Notes: generated by a model from the sequence alone, not told the origin. Counted from the stretch's first letter, positions 1-9,680 are shown. The stretch is DNA of 64,000 nt from Polaromonas sp. C04 (GCF_002002705.1 NZ_MUNS01000031.1:124001-188000), one strand, 5' to 3'. Program-made: numbers and translations.

Positions 1-801
1 TTTTCGGACGTGCCCTGCAACTGGCTGCAGACCCAGGAGAACTCGATTGACCCGGTGCATTTTGAATGGATGCATGCCAACTGGAGCCGGCGCCTGCGCG
101 GGCACACCGAGGGCTATGCCCCCAGGCACCTGCAGCTGGATTTCGAGGAAATCGAGCATGGCTTTGTCTACAAGCGCATCAGCGAAGACACCGACGCAAC
201 ACACCCCCTGTGGACCATCGGCCGTGTCTGCTTATGGCCGAACGGCTTCTTCCTGGGCGACCATTTTGAATGGCGCGTGCCGGTCGATGACGAAAACACG
301 CTGAGCGTGACCTGGTCCTTCATCCGAGTACCGCGTGAGGCCGAGCCCTTCGTGCAAACCAGCATCCCGACTTGGGTCAGCCCGATTAAGGATCCGGAAA
401 CCGGGCGGTGGATCACCAGCCATGTAATCAACCAAGACATCATCGCCTGGGTGGGCCAGGGCCGCATCACCGACCGCACGCAAGAAAACCTGGGTGCCAG
501 TGACAGGGGTGTGGCCATGCTGCGCCGCCAGCTGTTCGAGGACATCGATGCCGTGCGTGGCGGTCGCGACCCCAAGGGCGTACTGCGCAATGCACAAGCC
601 AACCAACAAGTTGGCCTGCCCAGCGACTCGCGGGATTTTTTCCTGCACGGACTGCCGCTGCACGACTACCAGCGCCATCCCAAGTGGAGCCGGCTGCTCA
701 ACCACTTCATCTTTCACGTCGGCCAGCCCGAGTGGGTCCAGCAGGCCCATGAGGCCGCCACGGGTGTAAAGATCCAACGGATGAATGTGCTCGATCTCTA
801 A
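1..801 (+). CDS. Rieske-type aromatic oxygenase, large subunit, 3' part (5' end outside window)
   Basis: The reading frame is open from the first base, so the N-terminal Rieske [2Fe-2S] domain lies upstream of the window. The visible 266 residues are the catalytic domain. NWLQTQENSIDPVHFEWMH near the start matches the mononuclear iron site of phthalate/vanillate-type oxygenases (Asp-x2-His-x4-His). Such enzymes hydroxylate or O-demethylate aromatic acids with electrons from a reductase, and a matching PDR-type reductase starts 27 bp downstream. The substrate cannot be read from sequence. The following beta-oxidation genes suggest the product enters CoA-dependent degradation. Confidence 0.85.
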   Translation, partial: FSDVPCNWLQTQENSIDPVHFEWMHANWSRRLRGHTEGYAPRHLQLDFEEIEHGFVYKRISEDTDATHPLWTIGRVCLWPNGFFLGDHFEWRVPVDDENTLSVTWSFIRVPREAEPFVQTSIPTWVSPIKDPETGRWITSHVINQDIIAWVGQGRITDRTQENLGASDRGVAMLRRQLFEDIDAVRGGRDPKGVLRNAQANQQVGLPSDSRDFFLHGLPLHDYQRHPKWSRLLNHFIFHVGQPEWVQQAHEAATGVKIQRMNVLDL

Positions 802-828
802 GCTATTCCCATTGTCGAAAGAAACCGT

Positions 829-1797
829 GTGAACACCACCGACACCCTTCAGGTCCGCTTCCGAGCTGTGACCTACGAAGCCGATGGCATCCTGAGCTTT
901 GAGCTGGTGCCCATGCCCCCGCTCAAGGCGTTGCCGGCCTTCACGGCAGGCGCCCATATCGACCTGCACCTGCCCAACGGGCTGATTCGCAGCTACTCGC
1001 TGCTTAACAACCCACAAGAGCGCCACCACTATCTAATCGGCGTGAACAAGGACGCGCAGAGCCGAGGCGGTTCGCGTTACTTGCATGAAGTGCTGCGCGC
1101 GGGCGACACGCTGACCATCGGCGCGCCGCGCAACAACTTTCCGCTCGACGAGCAGGCCCCGATGAATGTGTTCATCGCCGGCGGCATTGGCATCACACCG
1201 ATGATGAGCATGATTGCGCGCACGCAGCAGTTGGGTCGGCCTTGGAAACTGTATTACGCCGCCCGCAGCCGCCGCAACGCGGCGTTCCTGGACGCCCTGC
1301 ATGGCTACCACAACGATCCCAACGTTGAATTGAGCTTCACATTTGACCAGGAGCCCGATGGCCAGCGCATGGACCTGGCCGCGATCATGAAAACATTGCC
1401 GCCAGAGGCGCATGTCTATTGCTGCGGCCCGCTGCCCATGCTGACCGCTTTCGAGTTGGCGGCAGCCGGCCTGCCGCCGGCACAGGTGCATCTTGAGTAT
1501 TTCGCCGCCAAGGAAAGTGCCGCCGCCGAAGGCGGCTTCATAGTGGAGCTGGCACGCTCGGGCAAGAGCGTCGCCGTGCGAGCCGGGCAAACCATCCTGG
1601 ACAGCCTGCTGGATATCGGCATCGAGCCCCCGTACTCCTGCCAGGAGGGCGTATGCGGAACCTGTGAGGTGCGTGTGCTCGAAGGCACGCCGGATCACCG
1701 CGACCTGGTGCTCAGCAATGCCGAAAAAGCCGCCAACAACCGCATGATGATCTGCTGCTCGGGTGCCAAGAGTGCCAAGCTGATCCTCGACCTTTAA
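829..1797 (+). CDS. PDR/VanB-type oxidoreductase (Rieske oxygenase reductase)
   Basis: This 322-residue protein has the layout of phthalate dioxygenase reductase: an FMN-binding barrel (RSYSLLN, RGGSRYLHE), an NAD-binding domain (AGGIGITPMMSM, YCCGPLPM) and a C-terminal plant-type [2Fe-2S] ferredoxin domain with CQEGVCGTC and a later single Cys near MMICC. It would pass electrons from NADH to the adjacent Rieske oxygenase. The start is GTG at 829. A paralog is encoded at 20763-21773. Confidence 0.9.
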   Translation: MNTTDTLQVRFRAVTYEADGILSFELVPMPPLKALPAFTAGAHIDLHLPNGLIRSYSLLNNPQERHHYLIGVNKDAQSRGGSRYLHEVLRAGDTLTIGAPRNNFPLDEQAPMNVFIAGGIGITPMMSMIARTQQLGRPWKLYYAARSRRNAAFLDALHGYHNDPNVELSFTFDQEPDGQRMDLAAIMKTLPPEAHVYCCGPLPMLTAFELAAAGLPPAQVHLEYFAAKESAAAEGGFIVELARSGKSVAVRAGQTILDSLLDIGIEPPYSCQEGVCGTCEVRVLEGTPDHRDLVLSNAEKAANNRMMICCSGAKSAKLILDL

Positions 1798-1833
1798 CCC
1801 TTGTTTCCATTTTTTCATTTACAGAAAACAACT

Positions 1834-2622
1834 ATGAGCGACTCCCTGATCACCTACCAACTGGACGGCGCTGTCGCCCTGATCGGCCTGAACCGCCCCG
1901 GCAAACGCAATGCCATCAACGACGTCCTGGTGGACGAACTGCGCACCGCCGTGCTGCACGCCCATGAAGAGGCCAATGTGGCGATCTTGTTTGGCCACGG
2001 CAGCAATTTCTGCGCCGGCCTGGACCTGGCCGAAGCGCTGGCCCGCGCCACCGGCAAGGTGCAGCCGTCGCGCAAGCGCCGTCGCCACAACTGGCATGAG
2101 GTGTTCGACCAGATCGCCCGCGGTCCGATCCCGTTTGTGGCCGCGCTGCACGGCGCCGTGGTCGGTGGCGGACTGGAACTGGCCACGGCAGCGCACCTGC
2201 GCGTGTGCGACGACACCGCCTTCTTCGGCCTCCCCGAAGGCCAGCGAGGCATCTTCGTGGGCGGTGGCGGCACAGTGCGTATCCAGCGCGTGGTCGGCAC
2301 GACCGTAATGATGGACATGATGCTCACGGGCCGCCTGCTCTCGCCCGCCGAGGGCCTACAAGAACACGTGGTGCGCTATGTGACCCCCGCCGGTGAAGCC
2401 CTGGCCAAGGCCAAGGAACTGGCCAACCGCATTGCCCAGAATACCGTCGAGACCAATTGGAAGATCATCAACGTGCTGCCCCGCATCAACGACATGTCGC
2501 ACGATGACGGCCTGTTTGTAGAGCAGCTCAACTCGGCCATGGCGCGCCCGCCTGAAGTGGAGCAGCGCCTGCGCGACTTCGTTGAAGGCAACGCCAAGCC
2601 CCTTCAGGCCCCCAAGGTATAA
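1834..2622 (+). CDS. enoyl-CoA hydratase/isomerase (crotonase) family protein
   Basis: A 262-residue crotonase-fold protein. NFCAGLDL and GAVVGGGLELA match the two oxyanion-hole segments that polarise the acyl-CoA thioester, and PEGQRGIF holds the region of the first catalytic Glu. The ATG at 1834 (MSDSLITYQL) is chosen over the upstream TTG because crotonases begin close to this point. It sits between the reductase and a 3-hydroxyacyl-CoA dehydrogenase with short gaps, so it probably hydrates an enoyl-CoA intermediate. Hydrolase or lyase members share the fold, so the exact reaction is open. Confidence 0.85.
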   Translation: MSDSLITYQLDGAVALIGLNRPGKRNAINDVLVDELRTAVLHAHEEANVAILFGHGSNFCAGLDLAEALARATGKVQPSRKRRRHNWHEVFDQIARGPIPFVAALHGAVVGGGLELATAAHLRVCDDTAFFGLPEGQRGIFVGGGGTVRIQRVVGTTVMMDMMLTGRLLSPAEGLQEHVVRYVTPAGEALAKAKELANRIAQNTVETNWKIINVLPRINDMSHDDGLFVEQLNSAMARPPEVEQRLRDFVEGNAKPLQAPKV

Positions 2623-2634
2623 GGCGAAAACACC

Positions 2635-3984
2635 ATGAACAACATCGACCTGTTCACCGTCAGCGATGCCGAGCGCGAACGCGCTCTCGCTCACGCCAAG
2701 TTCGCCGCGGCCGAGGCCGCCAAGATTCCCGACCTGCCCGCCGGGCTCCGCCTGCGCCCCATCCACAAGGTGGCAGTGATCGGCGCCGGCACCATGGGCG
2801 GCGGCATTGCCATGTCGCTGGCCAACATCGGCGTCCCGGTCACGCTGATCGACGCCAGTGCGCAAGGGCTGGAACGCGGCCTGGAACGCGTAAAGGACAA
2901 CTACGCCACTAGCGTCAAGCGCGGCAAGCTGGCACAGGCCGACATGGATCAGCGCTTGGCCCTCATCACAGGCTCGCTGCAGATGGTCGACGTGAAGGAT
3001 GCCGACATGGTGATAGAGGCCGTGTTCGAGGACATGGATCTGAAGCAGGACATCTTCCGCCAGCTCGACGCTCTGGCCAAGCCCGGCGCCATCCTGGCCA
3101 CCAACACCTCAGGCCTGGACGTGGACAAAATCGCAGCTGTTACCCAGCGCCCCGAAGACGTGGTGGGCGCGCACTTCTTCAGCCCCGCGCACATCATGAA
3201 GCTGCTGGAAGTGGTGCGCACCACCAAGACTGCGCCCGACGTGATCGCCACGCTGATGGACCTGGGCCGGCGCATGGGCAAGATTGCCGTGCTGGCACGC
3301 ATCTACCCCGGTTTCATCGGCAATGCGCTGTTCCGCAACTACACGCGCGAGGCACATTTCCTCGTCGAAGACGGCGCACTGCCACACGAAGTGGATCAGG
3401 TGCTAACCAAGTTTGGGTACGCCATGGGCATCTTTGCGGTGCACGACATGGCGGGCAACGATGTGGGCTACCAGACCCGCAAGGCGCAAATGGCCACACG
3501 ACCTAATGACCGTCGTTGGAATGACTTGATTATGAAGCTGTGCGATCTGGGCCGCCTCGGCCAGAAGGTGGGCAAAGGTTGGTACCGCTATGAAAAGGGC
3601 AACCGCGCCGCGCAGCGCGATTCTGAGGTTGAAGACTTCATCGTGCAAGAATCCGCCCGAATGGGTATCAAGCGACAAGCCAAGTCAGAAGATGAAATTC
3701 TCAAGCGTTGTCTGTACGGCATGATCAACGAAGGCGCCAAGCTGCTGGAGCAAGGCATTGCGCTGCGGCCCAGCGACATCGACATCACCTACCTCACAGG
3801 CTACGGCTTTCCGGCCCACCATGGCGGCCCGATGTACCTGGCCGACCGCATCGGGCTGGCCAAAGTCTATGCCGACATTCAACGCTTCCACAAGCAGGAC
3901 GGCTTCTGGTGGCAGCCGGCACCGCTGCTGGAAAAGCTGGTTCGCGAAGGCAAGTGTTTTGCCGACTTGCAGACGGGCGCCTGA
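2635..3984 (+). CDS. 3-hydroxyacyl-CoA dehydrogenase
   Basis: A 449-residue protein with an N-terminal NAD-binding Rossmann domain ([16 protein letters not shown], about residue 47) and C-terminal 3HCDH domains. [15 protein letters not shown] carries the catalytic His and Glu, and PGFIGNALF the conserved Asn. It resembles the dehydrogenase half of FadB/FadJ without the hydratase half; the hydratase is the separate gene 12 bp upstream. It would oxidise a 3-hydroxyacyl-CoA to the 3-oxo form. About 45 N-terminal residues precede the Rossmann fold, as in trifunctional-enzyme relatives. Confidence 0.9.
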   Translation: MNNIDLFTVSDAERERALAHAKFAAAEAAKIPDLPAGLRLRPIHKVAVIGAGTMGGGIAMSLANIGVPVTLIDASAQGLERGLERVKDNYATSVKRGKLAQADMDQRLALITGSLQMVDVKDADMVIEAVFEDMDLKQDIFRQLDALAKPGAILATNTSGLDVDKIAAVTQRPEDVVGAHFFSPAHIMKLLEVVRTTKTAPDVIATLMDLGRRMGKIAVLARIYPGFIGNALFRNYTREAHFLVEDGALPHEVDQVLTKFGYAMGIFAVHDMAGNDVGYQTRKAQMATRPNDRRWNDLIMKLCDLGRLGQKVGKGWYRYEKGNRAAQRDSEVEDFIVQESARMGIKRQAKSEDEILKRCLYGMINEGAKLLEQGIALRPSDIDITYLTGYGFPAHHGGPMYLADRIGLAKVYADIQRFHKQDGFWWQPAPLLEKLVREGKCFADLQTGA

Positions 3985-4005
3985 GCCCGATCAGAGGCCG
4001 TCCGC

Positions 4006-4785
4006 ATGGATCTTGGCATTCAGGGCCGCTCGGCCATCGTCTGCGCCTCTTCGCAGGGGCTGGGTTACGCGTGTGCGCTGGCGCTGGCCAGCGAAGGCTG
4101 CAGCGTCGTCATCAATGGACGCTCAGAAGTGCGCCTGCTCGCGGCCGCGGCCGAATTGAGGCGCCTGACCGGCGCCGCGGTGGCGCCAGTTTTGGCCGAC
4201 ATCAACACCGAGGCGGGCCGCGAAGACCTGCTGGCGGCCTGCCCAGACCCGGACATTTTGGTCAACAACAACGCCGGGCCACCGCCCGGCCAGTTGGCCG
4301 ACTGGGACCATACCGCCTGGATCGGCGCGTTGGAGAGCAACCTACTGGCCGCGGCGCTGCTGATGCGTGCCGTGATTCCCGGCATGCGCGCACGTCAATT
4401 CGGACGCATCATCAACATCACCTCGGCCATGGTCAAGTCGCCGCATCCGGCGATGGGGCTGTCCACGGCGGCGCGGGCAGGACTGACGGCATTGTCCAAG
4501 GCGCTCTCGCGCGAATGCGTCATCGACAACGTGACTATCAACAACCTCCTCCCCGAGAGGTTTGATACTCCTCGTCAGGAGTTCATGGCCCAGCGCCTGA
4601 TGCGAGAAAACGGAATTTCACGGGACCAGGCGCGGCAGCAAATAGTTGATACGCTACCGGCAAAAAGGTTTGGAAGCCCTTTTGAATTTGGCGCAGCTTG
4701 TGCCTATTTTTGCAGCGCCAAATCCGGTTTCATCACCGGACAAAGCTTGCAACTCGACGGCGGAGCCTACTGTGGATTGCTTTAA
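4006..4785 (+). CDS. SDR-family oxidoreductase with atypical active site
   Basis: A 259-residue short-chain dehydrogenase. The cofactor loop is CASSQGLGYA (TGxxxGxG-like), NNNAGPP matches NNAG, and FITGQSLQLDGG is the usual C-terminal segment. The expected YxxxK catalytic pair is absent: the aligned stretch reads MGLSTAARAGLTALSK, with Ser for Tyr and Arg for Lys. A known 3-oxoacyl-ACP-reductase-like SDR subgroup also lacks the classical tetrad, so this need not be a dead gene. It is the last intact gene of the operon. The ISL3 element's target duplication begins at the last base of its stop codon, so the gene itself is undamaged. Confidence 0.8.
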   Translation: MDLGIQGRSAIVCASSQGLGYACALALASEGCSVVINGRSEVRLLAAAAELRRLTGAAVAPVLADINTEAGREDLLAACPDPDILVNNNAGPPPGQLADWDHTAWIGALESNLLAAALLMRAVIPGMRARQFGRIINITSAMVKSPHPAMGLSTAARAGLTALSKALSRECVIDNVTINNLLPERFDTPRQEFMAQRLMRENGISRDQARQQIVDTLPAKRFGSPFEFGAACAYFCSAKSGFITGQSLQLDGGAYCGLL

Positions 4786-4792
4786 TAATTCT
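4785..4792. repeat. target-site duplication, left copy (ISL3-family element)
   Basis: The 8 bases ATAATTCT lie directly before the left inverted repeat and recur exactly at 7560-7567 after the right one. Eight bp is the normal ISL3-family duplication length. Its first base is also the last base of the SDR stop codon. Confidence 0.88.
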
Positions 4793-5739
4793 GGTTCTCC
4801 GTCAATTCCACTGTGATTTTTTGCTCGGTGCGAGAGAATTCAGTTTTTCAAAGTTATCAGAATCAACATGAAAGACACGGCGCTGTATGAACAGCTTCTC
4901 GGATTGAAGACGCCTTGGTCGGTCAAGAAGGTAGACCTTTCTTTGGCGGACCAGCGTGTGGTGGTTGAAGTCGTGTTGAAGAATGGGCAGGTCTGGGCGG
5001 ACCCCACAGACGCGACCAAGAGAGCACACATCAATGGCTGGAGCGAGCGCCAATGGCGTCACCTTGACACCTGCCAGTTTGAGACCATCATCAAAGCCCG
5101 CGTTCCCCAACTCAAATACAGCGACGGCACCGTCGAAGAGTTGATGGTCCCCTGGGCGGAACGCTACAGCCGGGTCACCACCATGATGGCCGGCTTCGTC
5201 ATCAAACTGCTTGAGGCCTGTCCCACCACCCAGGCCGTATGCACGCTCACCAGACTGTCCTGGAGCACGGTCAACGCCATCATGGTCAGCGCTGTGGAGC
5301 GCGGCATGCTGCGGCGTACCGAGGAAGAGATTGCGTACCTTGGCATCGATGAGAAGGGTTCCGAGAGGGGACACACCTACGCCAGCATCTTGACGGACAT
5401 CGACCGCTCGCGGGTACTGGAGTTGGTGCCAGAGCGAAAGCTTGAAGCGGCTGTGTGCTTGCTGGAAACGCTCACGTCGGCACAACGCATGTCGGTCAAG
5501 GCGGTGGCCATGGACATGTGGCCGGCGTACATGAGTGCAGCCAGACAATGCGTGCCGCAAGCGGACATCGTGCATGACAAGTTTCATATCTCCAAGTACC
5601 TTGGCGAGGCAGTGGATGCGGTGAGAAAGAAGGAGCACCGAAGCTTCTCCCAAGCAGGCACGTCGCCATTGACGGGCAGCAAATGGGCTTGGTTGAGGAA
5701 GTATCCCGATGGCCGTAGCGCTGAGGCCATTTCGTTTCG

Positions 5740-5747
5740 GGCCTTGA
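5740..5747. repeat. target-site duplication, left copy (IS256-family element)
   Basis: GGCCTTGA at 5740-5747 is repeated exactly at 7180-7187. It brackets the IS256-family element and comes from the ISL3 transposase gene. Confidence 0.85.
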
Positions 5748-7179
5748 GAGCCTGTCCTGAATTTTGTGTTTGAGGCATAAACATGACCTACAGGACCATT
5801 TATGCCAAGCAAGACGAAGTTGAAGAATGCGGCCGTCGCCGCCAGGAGTGCGGCGCTGCCGAAGATACCCAAGGAACTGATTGACCAGTTTGTCACTGGT
5901 CCGATGACCGGGGAGGCCGTGAATGCGGCCTCCATGGCCTTCAAGAAGGCCCTGATCGAGCGCGTGATGGGCGCCGAGCTGGGCCAGCACCTGGGCTACG
6001 CTGCCGGCGCAGCCAAACCCGAACCTGCGGCGAACCAACGCAACGGCAGGAGCGCCAAGACCGTGCTCACCGGCGAAGGGCCGGTGCGCATCGAGGTGCC
6101 GCGCGACCGCGACGGCAGCTTCGAGCCGATCCTGATCCCCAAGCACGAGCGGCGCTTCACCGGCTTTGACGAGCACATCATCGCCATGTACGCGCGCGGC
6201 ATGACCATGCGCGAGATCCAGGGGTTCCTGCTGGAGTCCTACGGCACCGACGTTTCTGCCGAATTCATCAGCAGCGTGACCGAGGCTGTGATGCTTGAGG
6301 TCACCGCCTGGCAGGCGCGGCCACTGGAGCCGCTGTACCCGGTGGTGTTCTTCGATGCGCTGCGCGTGAAGATCAAGGAAGACGCGGTGGTGCGCAACAA
6401 GGCCATCTACCTGGCCCTGGGGGTGCTGCCCGACGGTACGCGCGACATCCTGGGGCTGTGGATCGAGGGCACCGAGGGCGCCAAGTTCTGGATGAAAGTC
6501 TTCAACGACCTCAAGACCCGCGGCGTGGGTGACATACTGATCGCCGTCACCGATGGCTTGAAGGGCATGCCCGAGGCCTTGGCGGCGGTGTTTCCGGCCA
6601 CCACGCTGCAGACCTGTATCGTGCATCTGATTCGCAACTCCCTGGCCTATGCCAGCTGGAAGGACCGCAAGCTGCTGGCCGCGGCGATCCGGCCGATCTA
6701 CACGGCTGCCAATGCCGAAGCGGCCCAGGCTGAACTCGATGCCTTCGAGCAAGGCCCCTGGGGCCAGAAGTTTCCTACCGTGGTGGCCGCCTGGCGCCGG
6801 GCCTGGAGCCATGTGATCCCGTTCTTCGTGTTTCCGCCGCAAATCCGCCGGGTGATCTACACGACCAATGCCATCGAGAGCATCAACGCGCGCCTGCGCA
6901 AAATCATCAAGACCCGCGGGCACTTCCCGAGCGACGATGCGGCCTCCAAGCTGATCTGGCTGGCCCTGCGAAACATCACCGCGGACTGGGGTCGCGCGGC
7001 CAAGGATTGGAAGGAGGCGATGAACCAATTTGCGATCCTCTATGAAGATCGTTTCACGAAGGTGGCCGCTTAAGATGTGGCACCGACTTGCCCACCGCGT
7101 CGGTCGTTCGTCGCAAGCGACGCCCGCCGCCGTGGACAAGTCTACCCAGCGCCTCGAACACAAAAATTCAGACAAGCCC
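5748..7179 (+). mobile_element. complete IS256-family insertion sequence
   Basis: A 1432-bp element with imperfect terminal inverted repeats of about 28 bp. The left end begins GAGCCTGTCCTGAATTTTGT; the right end, reverse-complemented, begins GGGCTTGTCTGAATTTTTGT. It is flanked by the 8-bp duplication GGCCTTGA, and one transposase frame fills it. A second, 5'-truncated copy lies inverted at 30703-31316 and shares the right-end sequence. Confidence 0.9.
5802..7073 (+). CDS. IS256-family (mutator-type) transposase
   Basis: A full-length 423-residue mutator-type DDE transposase. Family features include LIPKHERRFTGFDEHIIAMYARGM, the first acidic site in PVVFFDALRVK, the second in AVTDGLKGMPEA, the TCIVHLIRNS segment and YTTNAIESINARLRK with the last Glu. 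The element ends and target duplication are intact, so it is probably able to transpose. The opposite strand carries a 559-codon open frame that is only an antisense shadow. Confidence 0.93.
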   Translation: MPSKTKLKNAAVAARSAALPKIPKELIDQFVTGPMTGEAVNAASMAFKKALIERVMGAELGQHLGYAAGAAKPEPAANQRNGRSAKTVLTGEGPVRIEVPRDRDGSFEPILIPKHERRFTGFDEHIIAMYARGMTMREIQGFLLESYGTDVSAEFISSVTEAVMLEVTAWQARPLEPLYPVVFFDALRVKIKEDAVVRNKAIYLALGVLPDGTRDILGLWIEGTEGAKFWMKVFNDLKTRGVGDILIAVTDGLKGMPEALAAVFPATTLQTCIVHLIRNSLAYASWKDRKLLAAAIRPIYTAANAEAAQAELDAFEQGPWGQKFPTVVAAWRRAWSHVIPFFVFPPQIRRVIYTTNAIESINARLRKIIKTRGHFPSDDAASKLIWLALRNITADWGRAAKDWKEAMNQFAILYEDRFTKVAA

Positions 7180-7187
7180 GGCCTTGA
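7180..7187. repeat. target-site duplication, right copy (IS256-family element)
   Basis: Exact copy of GGCCTTGA at 5740-5747. The interrupted ISL3 transposase frame resumes at 7188. Confidence 0.85.
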
Positions 7188-7559
7188 ACCAGCTCAATCT
7201 GAAAACCAGTAGGGCCTGGTGCATCAAGGAGAACTTCACCCAGTTCTGGAGCTACAGCTACAAGGGTGCTGCCAAACGCTTCTTCAAGGCATGGTCGAAC
7301 AACGCGATGCGCAGCAAGTTGGAGCCAGTCAAGAAGGTCGTCAAGATGCTCAGGCGCCACGAAGAAGGGCTGCTCAACTTCAGTCAGCACAGAATCAGCA
7401 ACGCCTGTGCAGAAGGCTTCAATAGTGCAATACAACTCATCAAAGCCAATGCCCGTGGATTTCGTAACTTCACCAACTACCGAGCACGAATTCTGTTTCA
7501 TTGTGGAAAGCTGAACTTGGCGATGGCTTGAAAAATCACAGTAGATTCAACGAAGCTCC

Positions 7560-7567
7560 ATAATTCT
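7560..7567. repeat. target-site duplication, right copy (ISL3-family element)
   Basis: Exact copy of ATAATTCT at 4785-4792, directly after the right inverted repeat of the ISL3-family element. Confidence 0.88.
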
Positions 7568-7914
7568 TATTCCATTTCTATGACTTTCGGCGCACAACAC
7601 CCAACCAATGAGTTGCGGCGCGAGCACGGCCGTACGCAACAGGTTGTGCGCCAGCACGAACAGGCCCACCACAGATCGGACCTTGACCAAGCCGCGCACT
7701 GGCATTCGCAGCAGGCCGCACCAGCGTCGGCGCGCACGCGCATCCCGTCCTGCGCCACCCGATCCAGACTGATCGCACCCATGGCGGCCAATGCGGCCAC
7801 GTTGTCCGTGAGCAATTCGTGCATCAGCGCTTCGTTGCCAGCACGAAAGTCATTGAGCGCGTGGTAGTTCACCGACACGCCCCCCGCAAATGGTTGGAGC
7901 GCGCTCCGGCTCAA
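7568..7914 (-). pseudogene. remnant of IS1182/IS5-like transposase
   Basis: On the minus strand LQPFAGGVSVNYHALNDFR followed by ISLDRVAQDGMRVRADAGAA matches the N-terminal part of IS1182-type transposases. The frame then jumps: an adjacent frame reads LFVLAHNLLRTAVLAP, the C-terminal motif of the same protein class. The piece has therefore lost its middle and carries a frameshift. No terminal repeats were seen. A different remnant of the same family lies at 13248-13910. Confidence 0.72.
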
Positions 7915-8006
7915 TCCAAGGAGGCCACATACCCGGCCTCTTTACGCAAAATCCGGATGTTTCCCCAAAAGCATGCTTTACGGAAGATGCCCACGTAAAA
8001 CCGTCC

Positions 8007-9062
8007 TTAGAAACTGTGTTGAATGCCTACGGCGAACCCTCTTGGGGAAATGCCCGCCGCACTGGGCACATTGGGAACAGTACTGAACAAGGCATAGGTC
8101 GCTGTTGCGTTGTTCCTAGTTTGCCCTGCGGTAACGTAGAGTGACGTGCGCTTGGACATGAAATAGCGATATGCAGCACCCCAAGCCACCGCAGACGGCG
8201 CCGCTCCTGTCGCGGCAGAACCGTTGATCCTCATAATCTGCCCGAGGATCTGACCAACGCCGACTGGAATAACTACGCCAACGTTTGTAGCCGTGACCTT
8301 GTCCGACAAGCCGTTCGTCTTGACCTGTCCATAGCCGGCGAGAAGACGTACGCCACTCACAGTGTATTGACCTCCCAAACCGGCTTGGACCTTTCCGGCG
8401 GCAGAAAGCGGCGTAGCAGCCCCAATGGGCAGCCCGACCTGATCCACTTGATAGTAGGCATCTAGGCCAAAATTATCCTTTTTGTATACTGCGGATAGCC
8501 CGAATGCATTTCCAACAGTCTTCGGAGCCGTGCTGCGCTCACCGAGACTCGCCGCTGCGCGCATCGTCACTCCCGACAGATCAGGACTCGTATAGAACAA
8601 TCCGTTGCTGTAGCGGGTCGTTATGCCGCCCGGAATTGCCGTGAAGGTCAGCAGACTGTTGTAAAAGCCGTAGGCTGAATAGTCATGATTGAGCGCCCCC
8701 AAAAAGGCTGGAGTGTAGCTTCGGCCCATTTCAAGTTGGCCCAAGCTGCCTTTGAGGCCTACAAGGGATATGCGGGAGAAAGTGAACCCGCCTCCAGTTG
8801 CATTGCCAGTTCCTGCGTCAACATTCAGGTCACCCTCTTGCTGAAATGTAGCGCTAAGTCCGCCGCCCAAATCCTCAGTACCTTTAACCCCCAATCGACT
8901 GGGGTAACTCCCCCCTTGCATGCTGTTGACGTTGCCCTTGCCCAAGTTTTGTACCGATACGGCCACATCAACTAGACCATACAGAGTCACGCTCGACTGC
9001 GCCCCCGCCATCATTGGCACCGCCAGCAAGAACGGGACCGGCAAAAACTTCCAATTTTTCAT
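8007..9062 (-). CDS. Gram-negative outer-membrane porin
   Basis: A 351-residue protein with a clear signal peptide (MKNWKFLPVPFLLAVPMMAGAQ, cut after AQ) and the betaproteobacterial porin opening SSVTLYGLVDVAV. The body has alternating beta-strand patterns (SRLGVKGTEDLGGGL, TRYSNGLFYTSPDLSG) and ends GFAVGIQHSF, the aromatic C-terminus recognised by the Bam machinery. The ATG at 9062 is preferred over one eight codons upstream because GGAG precedes it at good spacing and the signal peptide starts there. It would form a trimeric channel, plausibly for the organic acids handled by neighbouring genes. Confidence 0.92.
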   Translation of the reverse strand: MKNWKFLPVPFLLAVPMMAGAQSSVTLYGLVDVAVSVQNLGKGNVNSMQGGSYPSRLGVKGTEDLGGGLSATFQQEGDLNVDAGTGNATGGGFTFSRISLVGLKGSLGQLEMGRSYTPAFLGALNHDYSAYGFYNSLLTFTAIPGGITTRYSNGLFYTSPDLSGVTMRAAASLGERSTAPKTVGNAFGLSAVYKKDNFGLDAYYQVDQVGLPIGAATPLSAAGKVQAGLGGQYTVSGVRLLAGYGQVKTNGLSDKVTATNVGVVIPVGVGQILGQIMRINGSAATGAAPSAVAWGAAYRYFMSKRTSLYVTAGQTRNNATATYALFSTVPNVPSAAGISPRGFAVGIQHSF

Positions 9063-9680
9063 GAGTCGCTCCAAATTTAAATACAAAATTCATATTGTTG
9101 AATACCAAACTTTATACTTTGGACACAAATTACAATATGAGGGATAACCATTAGTGTTGTTTATATCCAAATAATGAAGTTCAGGTGTCTTCGAGTGATC
9201 CCAAGAACCAACCGCCCGAGCCCAAATCAACCCGTCCAGCCGGCAGTGCACCCTCCCGCGATGGCTTTTATGCAGGCAACGCATGGGCGACAGGCCACGC
9301 CCCACCGTTGGCACATGACCCCTCACCTGACTCTGGTGGTGCTGGGGAAACGAAAACCCGCTCCTAGTCTGCGCGGCAGAAGCCTGAAGTCATCGTCAAG
9401 CGGGGTATCGGCGTCAACCCCTACGGCAACGCGCAGGCTGAAAGCGAAGTCCGTCAAGCCATGACAACCCCGCTAGCTTCGAGCAACAACGCCGAAAAGC
9501 GACTTGTTGTCGGAATAGATCCCGCCCCCGGTCTACCGAAGATGCAAAATGCGCTATCACTTGGCGAAGCCATGTGCTTAAATCAGGTAACTTCTGAGGC
9601 GCAAAAACCATCGTTAGCATTCGTAGAGATCAATATTTGAATGCCAAAAAAACAATTCTGAATACATTAAGAGTAGTAAT
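9063..9680. other. 618-bp intergenic region between porin and GntR gene
   Basis: About 120 bp next to the porin is AT-rich and probably holds its promoter. From 9367 to 9640 a plus-strand frame stays open (PEVIVKRGIGVNPYGNAQAE, ending FVEINI) with no start codon in good context; it may be the 3' remnant of a lost gene that I do not recognise. Nothing else could be supported. Confidence 0.4.

Larger units (their letters stand above)
4868..7531 (+). pseudogene. ISL3-family transposase, split by IS256-family insertion
   Basis: The 5' part runs 4868-5747 and the 3' part 7188-7531. Joining them (dropping the inserted element and one 8-bp duplicate) restores one frame of about 407 codons that reads RALNQLNLKTSRAWCIKE across the junction. 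The N-terminal part has the DDE-type segments IDEKGSERGH and AVAMDMWPAY; the C-terminal part has the ISNACAEGFNSAIQ segment with the last acidic residue, as in ISL3 enzymes. Interruption should make it inactive. No other lesion is obvious, so the insertion seems fairly recent. Confidence 0.88.
4793..7559 (+). mobile_element. ISL3-family insertion sequence, interrupted by an IS256-family element
   Basis: Imperfect terminal inverted repeats of about 30 bp occupy 4793-4822 and 7530-7559 (shared core ACTGTGATTTTT). They are flanked by the 8-bp duplication ATAATTCT. Removing the internal IS256 element and one of its target duplicates leaves about 1.33 kb, a normal length for the family, with one transposase frame filling it. 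The element landed just behind the SDR gene and has since been inactivated. Confidence 0.88.

Noticed and set aside
5496-7175. Minus-strand open frame of 559 codons
   Set aside because: Antisense to the IS256 transposase; the same composition appears antisense to the second IS256 copy, as expected for a shadow.
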